Made by a program: the position numbers and the translations under genes
The notes under the pieces: model-generated
What the model saw: the letters and a program-made list of their open reading frames with translations, nothing else
Told to the model about the DNA's origin: nothing
The model's database searches: none
Assembly: GCF_003172935.1 (NCBI RefSeq)
Contig: NZ_QGKS01000211.1
Coordinates: 1 to 51,353 of the forward strand
Length of the DNA: 51,353 nucleotides
Source of the DNA: Micromonospora sicca
GTDB taxonomy: Bacteria > Actinomycetota > Actinomycetes > Mycobacteriales > Micromonosporaceae
Reading direction: 5' to 3'
In this document: in pieces, positions 43,557-51,353 of the stretch
Numbering within the stretch: position 1 is the stretch's first letter
Layout: each line of letters starts with the position of its first letter

Positions 43557-45347
43557 TCACATCGCGGGGCTCACTGCCGCCCGGACGGGGTTCTTCATCC
43601 GTGCGCAGCTCGCGTGAACCAGGTGTGTCCGTCTGTCACGGGGCGTGCCGGGCTTGTCCTGGTGAACGAGATAGTCCACCGTGATCGCCTTCTTCACGAC
43701 CCAGAGGAACCACCACTCCCAGCCCTGCGGGGTCTGGGGTGGGTCCTCCAAGGTCAGCAGGTTCTCTCCGCATAGCCCGCAGCGTCCGTCCTGCTTGGTG
43801 AGCAGGCGCTCGTTGTAGGCGTCCAGAGGGAGTTTCACCTTCCGGCGACGCTGTGCCCAGTACGCGGTCAGCTCGGGGTCGTCCGGAGACGCCCATCCCT
43901 TGACCAGCGTATGCCGCGTGATCGGCGTCCAGGACGGCTTGGGCAGGTGCAGGCCGGTTTCCCGGTCTCCGAACACCCACCGGTCGTTCCTGAACTTGTT
44001 GAACCGTCCGTAGTACCGGTCGACAATCCAGTGCTTCGGCTTGGTCGGGTGAGTCCAGCACGCCCACTTGTAGGTGAGCCTCCACAGGTACGCCGTCAAG
44101 GTGTTGAACACCTTCGACGACACCACCGTCCGGTAGTAGGCGACCCACCCGCGAACGATCGGAACGATCTTCGCGATGACCGCTTGGACGTTGGCACCCC
44201 GCAGAGACCGGAACTCCCTGGCCAGCCGTAGACGGAACTCCTTGACGGCCTTGGCGCTCGGCTTGATCAGCGTCTTGCCGTTCGGATAGCGGCGGATCGT
44301 GAAGCTGAGAAAGTCGAACCCCTCGTCAAGCCGCACGATCCTGGTCTTGGCCTCGTTGAAGGTCAGGCCCCGAGGCCGCAGCCATTCGGCAAGCCGTGCC
44401 TTGACCTGCTCGGCCTGCTGCCTGGTGTGACAGCACACCACCAGATCGTCGGCGTACCTCACCAGCGCCGGACAGGTGCCCACCAGTTCCCCGTAGTGTT
44501 TACCGGGTCGCATGTATCGGCGGACACCAGCGGCCTCCTCCAGCCCATGCAGGGCGATGTTCAACAGCAGGGGCGAGATCACCCCACCCTGCGGCGTTCC
44601 CGCCATCGTCGGCGAGAACCCCTTTCCAGGCTCGACCAGCCCCGCCCGCAGCCACCCGGCGATCATCCTCCTCGCGGGGAAGTCGCCGAGCACCGCGAGC
44701 AGACGCTCATGGTCGATGTTGTCGAACGCGCCCGCCAGATCAGCGTCGAGAATCCACACCCGCTTGGCCCCGCCGCGCAGGGTGACGTGAAGGAACTCGA
44801 TCGCGTCATGGCAGCCCCGACCCGGCCGAAACCCGTACGACCGGGGTTCGAACCGGGCTTCCCACTCGGGCTCCAGCGCGTTGCGGACCCGCGCCTGATG
44901 GCACCGGTCCATGATCACCGGAATCCCGAGCGGACGTTTCTTGGACTTGTCACTGGCTTTCGGTATGTACACCCGCCGGACCGGGGACGGCGTCCACGAG
45001 CCTCGGCTGGCGTGCACCTGCACCGCCACCTCGGCTCGGGCCGCGCTGGTCAACGCCACCTGCCCGTCGATTCCCGCGGTCCTGCGGCCCGTGTTGCGCT
45101 GCGTCACCTGCCGCACGCTGACCAGCGTGTTCGACCAGCTCCGCAGCATCAGCTTCTGCAAGCTCCTGACCTCAGCCAGGCGCCCTTGCCGCACCGCCGT
45201 GAAGATCCTGCGCCGCAGCCGCCGTACCCGCTCCTCATGAGTCCGCCAGTCCACCCGTTCCCAGGCGTCACCGTCGAACCCGAGACGCGAGTCCTCAGGT
45301 CCGTTCACCGAAGTGTCTAACTTGTCCTGTGGTTCCGGCACTTCCAT
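43557..45347 (-). CDS. ltrA: group II intron reverse transcriptase/maturase (LtrA-like)
   Basis: A 596-residue intron-encoded protein. RT blocks include PKASDKSKKRPLGIPVIMDR (RT1-2), ILDADLAGAFDNIDH (RT3), GTPQGGVISPLLLNIALHGLE (RT4), catalytic YADD at 298-301 (RT5), and GLTFNEAKTRIV (RT6). The X/maturase domain follows (GWVAYYRTVVSSKVFN). The C-terminus has an HNH endonuclease-type site (CGLCGENLL, later HLVHASCARM). All catalytic motifs look intact. It would assist splicing and retrohoming of the intron. Confidence 0.94.
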   Translation of the reverse strand: MEVPEPQDKLDTSVNGPEDSRLGFDGDAWERVDWRTHEERVRRLRRRIFTAVRQGRLAEVRSLQKLMLRSWSNTLVSVRQVTQRNTGRRTAGIDGQVALTSAARAEVAVQVHASRGSWTPSPVRRVYIPKASDKSKKRPLGIPVIMDRCHQARVRNALEPEWEARFEPRSYGFRPGRGCHDAIEFLHVTLRGGAKRVWILDADLAGAFDNIDHERLLAVLGDFPARRMIAGWLRAGLVEPGKGFSPTMAGTPQGGVISPLLLNIALHGLEEAAGVRRYMRPGKHYGELVGTCPALVRYADDLVVCCHTRQQAEQVKARLAEWLRPRGLTFNEAKTRIVRLDEGFDFLSFTIRRYPNGKTLIKPSAKAVKEFRLRLAREFRSLRGANVQAVIAKIVPIVRGWVAYYRTVVSSKVFNTLTAYLWRLTYKWACWTHPTKPKHWIVDRYYGRFNKFRNDRWVFGDRETGLHLPKPSWTPITRHTLVKGWASPDDPELTAYWAQRRRKVKLPLDAYNERLLTKQDGRCGLCGENLLTLEDPPQTPQGWEWWFLWVVKKAITVDYLVHQDKPGTPRDRRTHLVHASCARMKNPVRAAVSPAM

Positions 45348-47615
45348 CCGCTTCGCTTCACAGATTCACCTGCCCACGTCAGCGCCCTCACGGGCTCCGG
45401 GCACCACGGCCCGGTATCCGGCCGGTTATCCAGCACCCACCCGAGGGGGAGTCCCCGGTGTTGCGGATTGCTGGTTTCCCGCTGCCTTTCGGCCGCCGGC
45501 ATTCGCTTCTTGGGCACCCCTACCCGCCCGGGGACTTCCGCCCTCCTTACGGTCGGCCTACCGCCACGGACACGCCTACCTGCGCACCCGCAGCGGACCC
45601 GTAACGGGGTTTCCACGTTCCGCACGCGTGAGATACGGACCGGTAGGGCGCTCTCTTTACCCCGGGGGCAACGGTGCTCCACTGGTCGTCGTACGTTCCG
45701 CGACCGCCGCCTGCCGCCTCACAACGGCCGGCCCCTACCACCCCGGTACCGCTACCCAACCCGGGATGTCGTGCTGACGAGGCATCATCAAGAGTTCCCT
45801 GTTAGTCGCCCCTCCGGCCCTTCCCCTCGCCTGTAGCCGCCATGGTTGGAACGACAGCCCTTGGACTTTCCCGTGAGCTTCACACCCGACCGGTCAAGAA
45901 CCGGCCACGCATGTCACGGTGGGGACAGGTCGAGCACTGACCTGTAGCTACGTCATCGGCATCAGCCGACCTCCTCAACGCACTCACTCACCGCGTGCGA
46001 CCTCGTGTCGCACACGTCCTGCACGCCCGACCGAACCCGATCAGCCAGATCATCGCGGCGTGGCCGCCACTGGCGCTGCTGCTCACCGTCGAGCTGATCT
46101 CCCGCGTCCCGCACCACCGCCGCTCCCTGGGCGCGATCCGGATCGTCGCGACCGCCATCATTGCCGGCATCGCGACATGGGTGAGTTACTGGCATCTCGT
46201 CGGCGTCGCCGTGCGGTACGGGGAGACCGAGGCCGCCGCCGCGTACCTGCTACCCGTCTCCGTCGACGGACTCGTCATCGTCGCCAGCGTCAGCCTTGTC
46301 GAGATCACCGCACGGATCCGCGCGGCCACACCCGAACACGGCCCCCCGTCGATCGCCCGGCCCAAGCCCGTACCGTCCGTGCCCCCTGCGGTCACGCCAG
46401 CACCGCCCTCGACAACAACTCCCACACTCGCCACCGCCGCGCACCGTCCGGACGCGGACACTCTTCCGGCTGCCGCGACACCAGCCGCCGCCCGTACGGC
46501 CGAACCGGTGACAGGACCCGATCTTGCTTCCGCTGATGAGACAGTGGCGGGTCCCGCGGCTGACGCAGGCGAGCACCGGCGGGCCGAGTCAGCCGTGCCC
46601 TCCGGTCCCGCGCATGCTGCTGATCCGCCGTCCGCGACGAGGGGCATCGAAGGCCCACCTGCCGAGCGGACACCGCCACCGGAATCCGATGCACGCCACG
46701 AGGAGCACAGCCCGCGGGCACCTGCTGCCAGCGGTGACGTCCCCGCGTTCGTCCCGGCTGACGATCGCCCACCGCGCACGCTGGTGAGCAACGGCGTGCC
46801 GAACGACGAGGCGACGGAAGGCCACGTGCCCTCGACAACCGCTGCCGCTGTGGCCTACTGGTACCGGCGGGATCCCGATCTGCATCCGGCGGAGATCGCC
46901 GCGCGAATCGGCCGATCCGAACGCACCGTACGCCGGCATTGGCCGCCGCCCACAGACACCGCCACGCCTCCCGTCAACGGCCCGCACGCTCGCCACGTCG
47001 CTGACGGCCTGCGCCGCTGACGCCCGTTCCGGCAACCGGTCGGCCCTCCAACGCAAAAAAGATCGACTTCATGCTCTGGTCGGCAAGTCTCGCGGCCACT
47101 CCGGCCATATTTCCGCTTACTTCTGACCACCCGTACGGCCGCTAGTTCTTGCTCCAGCGTTGTTCTAGATTGCAGTCCTCATGCCTGCCTCGAGAGGTGA
47201 GAAGGCATCGACATTCAGAGGAATCGAAATGGCGCAGCCTTCCACCCCGCCCGTACCGCCGCCGCCCAACCAACCGCCGTCCGGTGACCAACCCGTCGAG
47301 GCCCCGGCTGCGGCTGTGCCCACCGCAGCACGACCAGTCCGTGAATGGACCGTGTTGGGAGCCGGTATTGCGGCCGTCATCGGCTCATTCATGCCGTGGG
47401 GCAAAGTGAGCGCACCAATTCTTGGCACGGTCACTGTGTCGGGTGTCGACGGATCGGACGGTTGGATCACGGCGGGTCTCGGCCTGGTGCTGGTCGTCTA
47501 CGCCGGCATGAGCCTGCGCGGCCAGCGCACGCCCATGGCCGTGCCCGTCCTTGCCGTTCTCGCTGCTCTCGGGCTGCTTGGTGTAGGCGTATGGAAGATT
47601 GTTGACCTGCAGGCG

Positions 47616-47621
47616 ACTGAG
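47616..47621. repeat. probable target-site duplication of the IS (ACTGAG)
   Basis: ACTGAG stands directly left of the IS and again at 48609-48614 on its right. The duplicated bases belong to the interrupted gene's reading frame. A shorter true duplication within these six bases is possible. Confidence 0.6.
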
Positions 47622-48608
47622 GTGATCTCAACAAGGGTCGCGGCGCCGATCGGGGCGACACGGGCATTGCATCCATAGCGGACAGTATTGGATATGGGCG
47701 TGGAGCCATCGGTAGACAGGTCTTTGCGACAAGATCAGTCTCCGAGAGGGCTCCACGTGATCACGTATTCTGCCAGGCTCGACGTCCCCAGGGAACTCGT
47801 GCGGCACGTCGCGTCGCTGCTACGCGCTCAACGCCGGGCGGTGGGCACCCGTCCCGGAACCCGCGCCTTGACCTGCTTCTACCAGGCGTTGCTGGTCCTG
47901 GTGTGGTTCCGCAAGGGCGAGGACAAGGCCACCCTCGGCGCCGGGTTCGGCGTGTCGCGCGCCACCGCCTACCGGTACGTCGCCGAAGCGGTGCGTGTCC
48001 TGGCGGTGCAGACCCCCACCCTGCACGACGCCCTGGCGCGGGTCGCCGCCGACGGCTGGTCTCACGTGATCCTCGATGGCAAGCTGTTCGACACCGACCG
48101 CCTCGCCGAGACCACCACCAGCGTCAAAGGCGACACGATCGACGCCTGGTACTCCGGGAAACACCGCGACTTCGGCGCGAACATCCAAGCCGTGATGCGC
48201 CCCGACGGGCTACCAATCTGGACCTCGGACGCGATGCCCGGGCACCTGCACGACCTGACCTGCGCCCAACGCCTGGATGTCACCGGCGCCCTCTACTGGG
48301 CCGCTTCGCAGCTGGACCTGCCCACCCTGGCGGACTCCGGCTACGAAGGCGCTGGCCAGGGTATTCACACCCCCTACAAGCAACCCGCCGACGGCCGCCG
48401 CCTCGCCGTCGACAACCGCACCCACAACAGCCTGCTTCGATCGCTGCGCTGCCAAGGAGAACGCGGCTTCGCGATCCTCACCGGACGCTGGCGCACCCTG
48501 CGCCACAGCACCGTAAGCCCCCGCAGAATGGGCGCGATCGTCCGCGCCGCACTCCATCTCACGCACTTCGAGTACCGCTACCTACCCGAATCTTGTTGAG
48601 ATCACTTC
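47622..48608 (+). mobile_element. insertion sequence, IS5-family type
   Basis: A 987-bp IS. The left end starts GTGATCTCAACAAG (47622-47635), and the right end has the inverted copy CTTGTTGAGATCAC (48592-48605) followed by TTC. The inverted repeats match perfectly over 14 bp and partly beyond (TGARGTGATCTCAACAAG). One transposase frame fills the element. ACTGAG flanks both sides. Assignment to the IS5 family is from the transposase. Confidence 0.85.
47757..48599 (+). CDS. IS5-family transposase (DDE_Tnp_4 type)
   Basis: A 280-residue transposase from a GTG at 47757 with GAGAGGG nine bases upstream. The N-terminus has the helix-turn-helix region typical of the family (LGAGFGVSRATAYRYVAEA). 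The DDE core shows VILDGKLFDTDR (first Asp), the strand DFGANIQAVMRPDGLPIW, TLADSGYEGA (second Asp), and a later SLRCQGERGFAILTGRW, where the Glu of DDE is expected. The stop lies inside the right inverted repeat. It looks intact, so the IS may be active. Confidence 0.92.
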   Translation: MITYSARLDVPRELVRHVASLLRAQRRAVGTRPGTRALTCFYQALLVLVWFRKGEDKATLGAGFGVSRATAYRYVAEAVRVLAVQTPTLHDALARVAADGWSHVILDGKLFDTDRLAETTTSVKGDTIDAWYSGKHRDFGANIQAVMRPDGLPIWTSDAMPGHLHDLTCAQRLDVTGALYWAASQLDLPTLADSGYEGAGQGIHTPYKQPADGRRLAVDNRTHNSLLRSLRCQGERGFAILTGRWRTLRHSTVSPRRMGAIVRAALHLTHFEYRYLPESC

Positions 48609-48853
48609 ACTGAGGCGGATATGCGAGCGAAAATGTCCGGGGAGGACGATGTCCTGGGCATCGGAAAGGCGATGAGCGCAGCTGTACAGGTGAGCGTCGG
48701 GTCCGGGCTCTGGTTGCTGACCTTCGCTGGGTTGGCGGGCTCCGTCACCATGGTTCTCATCATGGTCAGCCGTTATCGCGGCCGCGACAGCAGCTGATGT
48801 CGCTGGCGCCGAGAACGAGTTTGGGAGCAGTGCCTCGTCAGCTCGCCTGACCG

Positions 48854-48895
48854 AAACGGCCCGGGCCGGAGCATTCGCTCCGGCCCGGGCCGTTT
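48854..48895. terminator. strong 19-bp bidirectional terminator
   Basis: AAACGGCCCGGGCCGGAGC and GCTCCGGCCCGGGCCGTTT form a perfect 19-bp stem around ATTC, with A and T runs at its ends. It is a symmetric rho-independent terminator. It lies between the interrupted plus-strand membrane gene and the minus-strand gene run, serving both. Confidence 0.85.
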
Positions 48896-48898
48896 GCT

Positions 48899-49176
48899 GT
48901 GGTAGAGGTCGCGGCTGCCTGGGCTCCGCTGCCGGAGTTCCACTCCGGCCACGACACGGGCCGCTGCATAGGCGAGGACGTCCGGCCGGCGCTCCAGCGA
49001 ACCGATCGCGGCCTGGTAGGCGCTCACCAGGTTCGCGGGTGCGGTCGTACGCGCGTAACGGAGCGACCCAGGGGTTCGAGAAACGCCCGCAGATACTGCG
49101 GGGCGAACCCGCTGTGGAAGATGTAGGTCATCCGGCGGAGGTCGACGGCCGAGAGCATCCCGGTGCGGAAACTCAT
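48899..49176 (-). pseudogene. small hypothetical gene, apparently frameshifted
   Basis: From ATG 49176 (AAGAGGGG upstream) the frame gives MSFRTGMLSAVDLRRMTYIF and PQYLRAFLEPLGRSVTR, then a stop at 49024. A second frame, entered by a GTG at 49027 that overlaps it, gives VSAYQAAIGSLERRPDVLAY and VVAGVELRQRSPGSRDLYHS, then runs into the terminator and ends at 48773. The second frame is natural also before its GTG (TTAPANLV), so a frameshift around 49040-49060 probably split one gene of about 90 residues. Two coupled small genes remain possible. The family is unknown. Confidence 0.5.
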
Positions 49177-49624
49177 GACCCCTCTTGAAGGCTGCGGGGG
49201 CCGGCGACGGCGGTGTCGCCGGTGTCAGGAAGGCCGGGATCGCCGAGGGCGCGCCAGTTCAGGCGGCCCGCGGCGACGGGAGCGGCCGGTGATGTGGCGG
49301 CTGTGGCGCGGGCAGGCGGCTTGGCGTCGTACTCGGCCGGGTGGGTGGGAACCAGCCGGCGAACCGTGCGGCTGCGGCGGTGACCGGTGCGATGACCTGC
49401 GCTCGGCCCCGGGCGAGGAGGGTGGGTCTGGTCGCTGCCTGGCAGGCGTGTTGGGCATCGAGCGCCGGCGGGCATGGGTACGCCTCGCGGGTGCAGCGCA
49501 GGTTGACGCAGCGGCCGGGCCGGTCGGGGTCGGGTAGGTGGGCGGCGGCGACGTCGGCGGCGAGGAGCCACAGCAGGACGTCGGTGACGGTGCGGGGTAC
49601 GGCGCGGCGGTGCGGCTGCGACAT
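49173..49624 (-). pseudogene. cysteine-containing hypothetical protein with likely frameshift
   Basis: From ATG 49624 the frame reads VTDVLLWLLAADVAAAHLP, PGRCVNLRCTREAYPC and AAAARFAGWFP, then turns into low-quality Pro/Arg sequence to 49259. A second frame gives a natural continuation (THPAEYDAKPPARATAATS, RLNWRALGDPGLPDTGDTAV) and ends at 49173 inside the ATGA of the next gene. A single shift in the C-rich run near 49340-49355 would join them into a protein of about 150 residues. A true mutation or a read error cannot be told apart here. Confidence 0.5.
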
Positions 49625-50019
49625 CAGGCGACTGCCCTTCGTAGCGAGGTCGGCTCGGGTGGTCGCCACCTCGGCCGTCGGACGGTGTCCGCCGTCGGGT
49701 TCGCCGGGGTGGCGACCGCGATGAGTGACGCTCGACTTTGCGGATAGATCAAGTCGTCGCGGCCACGTCCTGGCGGGGCTCAGGCGGTCGCGTGGCTGTG
49801 ACTGGGCGCCGTGGTTGGCCCTTGGGCAAGCTGGTTAGCACGGGGTGACCGATTGCTCATTCGTGTCAAGCAAGCCAAACCCTGCGGACTGCGGATCTAC
49901 CAATTAGCGTGATCTTGCGGAGTCCGGACTTACCTTTGGGGGCATTGGCGGACGGCCACCAGGTCGGTGAGGCGGTGCAGCGCCGGCGCCGGGCTCGTGT
50001 GCATGGCAGGGCCCGACCC
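49625..50019. other. intergenic, no gene seen
   Basis: About 395 bp with an AT-richer patch at 49850-49935 (TACCAATTAGCGTGATCTTG) that may be a promoter for the minus-strand genes or a remnant. Short open frames do not look like proteins. No RNA gene is recognised. Confidence 0.35.
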
Positions 50020-50553
50020 TCAGGTGTGGGTAGTGCTCCGGCCCTCGTGTACCAGTGGCTCGTCGGCGTCAAGGTCACCGCCGATGGCTTCGTAGCCGTC
50101 CTGCCCGTCCCACTCGATCTGGGTGGGGAGATCGGCCAGCGCGGCTTCGATGGTGTTCTCCGCGGTGGTGAAGGCGTCCTCGCGGGTGGTGGCGGTGACG
50201 TCGATGAGCAGGGGAAGGCTGAGGCGGACCTGCCAGCGGCGGGGCAGCAGCGGCAGATCGAGGACGTCCAGCAGCGTGTTCGCGACGCCGATGCTCAGCT
50301 GCTCCTGGCAGACGGCGTCCGCGAGCGCTTCACGGACCTGCCGATGGAACAGCTCCAGCGCCTCAGGGCGCCGGGCGGTGCCCGGCGTGAGCGGGGTGCT
50401 GGTGTGGGTGGGCCGCAGGTGGGACAGGACCTGTGTGGTGGTGTGGGTGAGCCAGCCCAGCGGCGCCGACTGGCCGGGGTGGAAGGCCTCCCAGATGGTG
50501 CGCAGGACGGCTTCGAGTGCCGGCTGGCTGGGTGGGTTTTCCGCGCTGGTCAT
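50020..50553 (-). CDS. hypothetical protein of the element region
   Basis: A 177-residue protein from an ATG at 50553 with GAGGAGA upstream. The N-terminal half is helical (ALEAVLRTIWEAFHPGQSAP, ALELFHRQVREALADAV). The C-terminal half may form strands and a ferredoxin-like fold (VRLSLPLLIDVTATTREDAFTTAENTI). No catalytic motif or known family is recognised. It lies in a minus-strand run with 50700-51116 and the DUF4192 gene, typical of actinobacterial plasmids and integrative elements. Confidence 0.7.
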   Translation of the reverse strand: MTSAENPPSQPALEAVLRTIWEAFHPGQSAPLGWLTHTTTQVLSHLRPTHTSTPLTPGTARRPEALELFHRQVREALADAVCQEQLSIGVANTLLDVLDLPLLPRRWQVRLSLPLLIDVTATTREDAFTTAENTIEAALADLPTQIEWDGQDGYEAIGGDLDADEPLVHEGRSTTHT

Positions 50554-50699
50554 CGGTGACGGTCTCCTCGTCGGGTGTCAGTGGGGTGGACGTGCGGGCG
50601 CCCGCAGCCGGGATGGGCGCGGGGCGTGGAAGTTGCCGGCGGCCAGGTCAGTGCCGGCAGAGCGTCGGTTCGTGCCGACGGGTGTCGGTGCCGCTGTGG

Positions 50700-51116
50700 T
50701 CAGTGTGCCGGCGGGGCTGGGTCGTCGTGCCGGTCAGCCGGCGGGGAGCCGTCGTCGGGGCGGGCGATCAGGCCGGTGCCTAGCTGGGCGAGGGCGTCGC
50801 ACTCGTGGCGTAGGCGGGCTGTGGCCCTGTCCCGCTGGGCGAAGGCGCAGGTGACGGTGTCGGCGACGCGGTCGAGCCGCTGCCGCAGGGACAGGACCTT
50901 GTCGGCGTCCCCGCCACCGTGAACGTCGGCGAGCAGGTTCGCGGCGGCGGTCAGCACGGCGATCTGCGCGTCGGCGGCAGCGATGGTGCCGACGGCCGAG
51001 ATCAGCGCGCACACTGCGTCGGGATGCTGCGCGCAGGTCTGGTCCAGCTCGTCGGCGTCGAGGGCATAACCCTCGCCGCGGGTGAGTCGTCGCAGGACGT
51101 CAAGGTGGTCAGACAC
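50700..51116 (-). CDS. hypothetical helical protein
   Basis: A 138-residue protein from a GTG at 51116 with GGAGGAAA six bases upstream. It is almost all alpha-helical (LISAVGTIAAADAQIAVLTAA, VLSLRQRLDRVADTVTCAFAQRD) and could be a coiled coil or a small bundle. The C-terminus is Pro/Asp-rich. No family is recognised. It starts 48 bp after the DUF4192 stop. Confidence 0.7.
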   Translation of the reverse strand: MSDHLDVLRRLTRGEGYALDADELDQTCAQHPDAVCALISAVGTIAAADAQIAVLTAAANLLADVHGGGDADKVLSLRQRLDRVADTVTCAFAQRDRATARLRHECDALAQLGTGLIARPDDGSPPADRHDDPAPPAH

Positions 51117-51164
51117 AGGTTTCCTCCGAAAGTGGGGGCTTCACACGTGGTGCCGGGCGCGGTT

Positions 51165-51353
51165 CAGGGCGTGGTGGGGAAGCCTTGGTCGGGCCAGCCG
51201 TCGAGCACGGATGGCGGGAGCCCTTCGCGTAGCGCCCGGTCGATGAGCTGGGCGAGGGAGTAGGTGGGGTTGGCCGCCAGGGCCCGGTCGACGGCGACGG
51301 AGGCCAGGGCTCCGGCGCCGCTGCGCCAGGCGGCGAAGGCGAGCAGGCTGGCG
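51165..51353 (-). CDS. DUF4192 domain protein, C-terminal end (partial)
   Basis: A 62-codon 3' end that enters from the right edge. SLLAFAAWRSGAGALASVAVD and LAANPTYSLAQLIDRALREGLPP form the typical C-terminus of DUF4192, a family common on actinobacterial mobile elements and near conjugation genes. The function is unknown. Confidence 0.85.

Larger units (their letters stand above)
43448..46013 (-). mobile_element. group II intron, antisense to its host gene
   Basis: A 2566-bp group II intron. Its 5' end on the minus strand is GTGCGAC at 46013, matching the GUGYG consensus. Its 3' end is ...CTACCCGAC at 43448, ending in AC. Boundaries are fixed because joining the flanks restores the DUF2637 frame exactly. 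The encoded RT lies in domain IV, and domains V and VI follow it. The region of about 660 bp between the 5' end and the RT start should hold domains I to III. The intron-binding sequence next to the 5' splice site is AGGACGT. Confidence 0.92.
43300..47020 (+). pseudogene. DUF2637 (SpdB-like) membrane protein gene split by an antisense group II intron
   Basis: Exon one is 43300-43447 (49 codons plus one base, ending LGVAASVAA). Exon two is 46014-47020. Joined, they give a continuous 384-residue protein across an Asn codon (A | AC), reading VAASVAA-N-VLHARPNPISQ. This is the DUF2637 core, with further helices LLLTVELISRV, IVATAIIAGIATWVSYWHL and YLLPVSVDGLVIVASVSLVEI. The C-terminus has a Pro-rich linker and an HTH (PAEIAARIGRSERTVRRHW). 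DUF2637 proteins include plasmid spread proteins of actinobacteria. The intron lies on the opposite strand, so it cannot splice out of this gene's mRNA. A truncated product from a GTG at 45995 is possible. Confidence 0.88.
47229..48797 (+). pseudogene. small membrane protein gene interrupted by an IS
   Basis: The left part, 47229-47621 (131 codons, ATG preceded by AGAGGAA), encodes a Pro-rich start and helices WTVLGAGIAAVIGSFMPWG, GLGLVLVVYAGMSL and VLAVLAALGLLGVGVWKIV. The right part, 48615-48797 (60 codons plus stop), gives AVQVSVGSGLWLLTFAGL and SVTMVLIMVSRYRGRDSS. Removing the IS and one copy of ACTGAG joins them in frame as ...DLQATE-ADMRAKMSGED..., a 191-residue protein of four helices. 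The IS-bearing allele makes a 149-residue chimera. The function is unknown. Confidence 0.82.

Noticed and set aside
1..51353. CRISPR arrays and rRNA genes
   Set aside because: No regularly spaced repeats and no rRNA segments were seen on either strand.

Overview
The window is high-GC DNA with actinobacterial codon bias, GTG and TTG starts, many ATGA/GTGA start-stop overlaps, and families typical of Micromonosporaceae or Streptomyces relatives (DUF2637, DUF4192, BTAD regulators, GPP34, short anti-sigma ATPase/STAS pairs). A Micromonospora-like chromosome is the best guess. The species cannot be fixed from sequence alone.

Layout. (1) 1-3.6 kb: end of a TPR/proline-rich protein gene, then tRNA-Leu(GAG). 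A large serine recombinase operon follows, and the last recombinase codons lie inside the tRNA 3' end. Next comes a damaged tRNA-Val-like sequence with a terminator, so this is an integration hot spot. (2) 3.7-13.6 kb: metabolic and regulatory genes. An APC permease, an acetamidase/formamidase, a GPP34 protein and a GNAT enzyme form one run. An HD hydrolase is coupled to a degenerate APH-like kinase, and an XRE-TPR regulator is coupled to a 2H phosphoesterase. (3) 13.7-29.4 kb: a dense defence-type island with an AlbA_2/Schlafen-like protein, a TIGR02391 protein, a coupled unknown gene plus XRE-ImmA/IrrE protease, and a five-gene operon. That operon encodes an unknown leader protein, a PLD-nuclease/DEAH helicase fusion, a small protein, a DndD/Rad50-like zinc-hook ATPase and a second small protein. 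It converges on a PvuII-type N4-cytosine DNA methyltransferase. An unknown gene and a nuclease-like/propeller/Ser-Thr kinase fusion complete the island. (4) 29.4-34.1 kb: a frameshifted anti-sigma ATPase pseudogene, RecD2 helicase fused in frame to the remains of an XRE regulator gene, and an intact anti-sigma ATPase/STAS pair. (5) 35.7-51.4 kb: plasmid- or ICE-like DNA. It holds an Hsp70-like membrane protein, two paralogous membrane-tethered BTAD proteins (one with LysM), and a DUF2637 gene split by an antisense group II intron. A small membrane protein gene is split by an IS with an IS5-type transposase. A minus-strand run of small hypothetical genes, some frameshifted, ends in a DUF4192 gene that leaves the window.

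The best candidate for an undescribed system is the operon at 18.4-23.8 kb with its convergent methyltransferase at 23.8-24.9 kb. The methyltransferase closely resembles M.PvuII, but I see no PvuII-type endonuclease. Instead, a nuclease-helicase and an SMC-like ATPase are present, which suggests a multi-subunit restriction system guided by modification. The membrane BTAD/LysM/Hsp70/DUF2637 cluster is a second candidate, although its DUF2637 gene is now broken.
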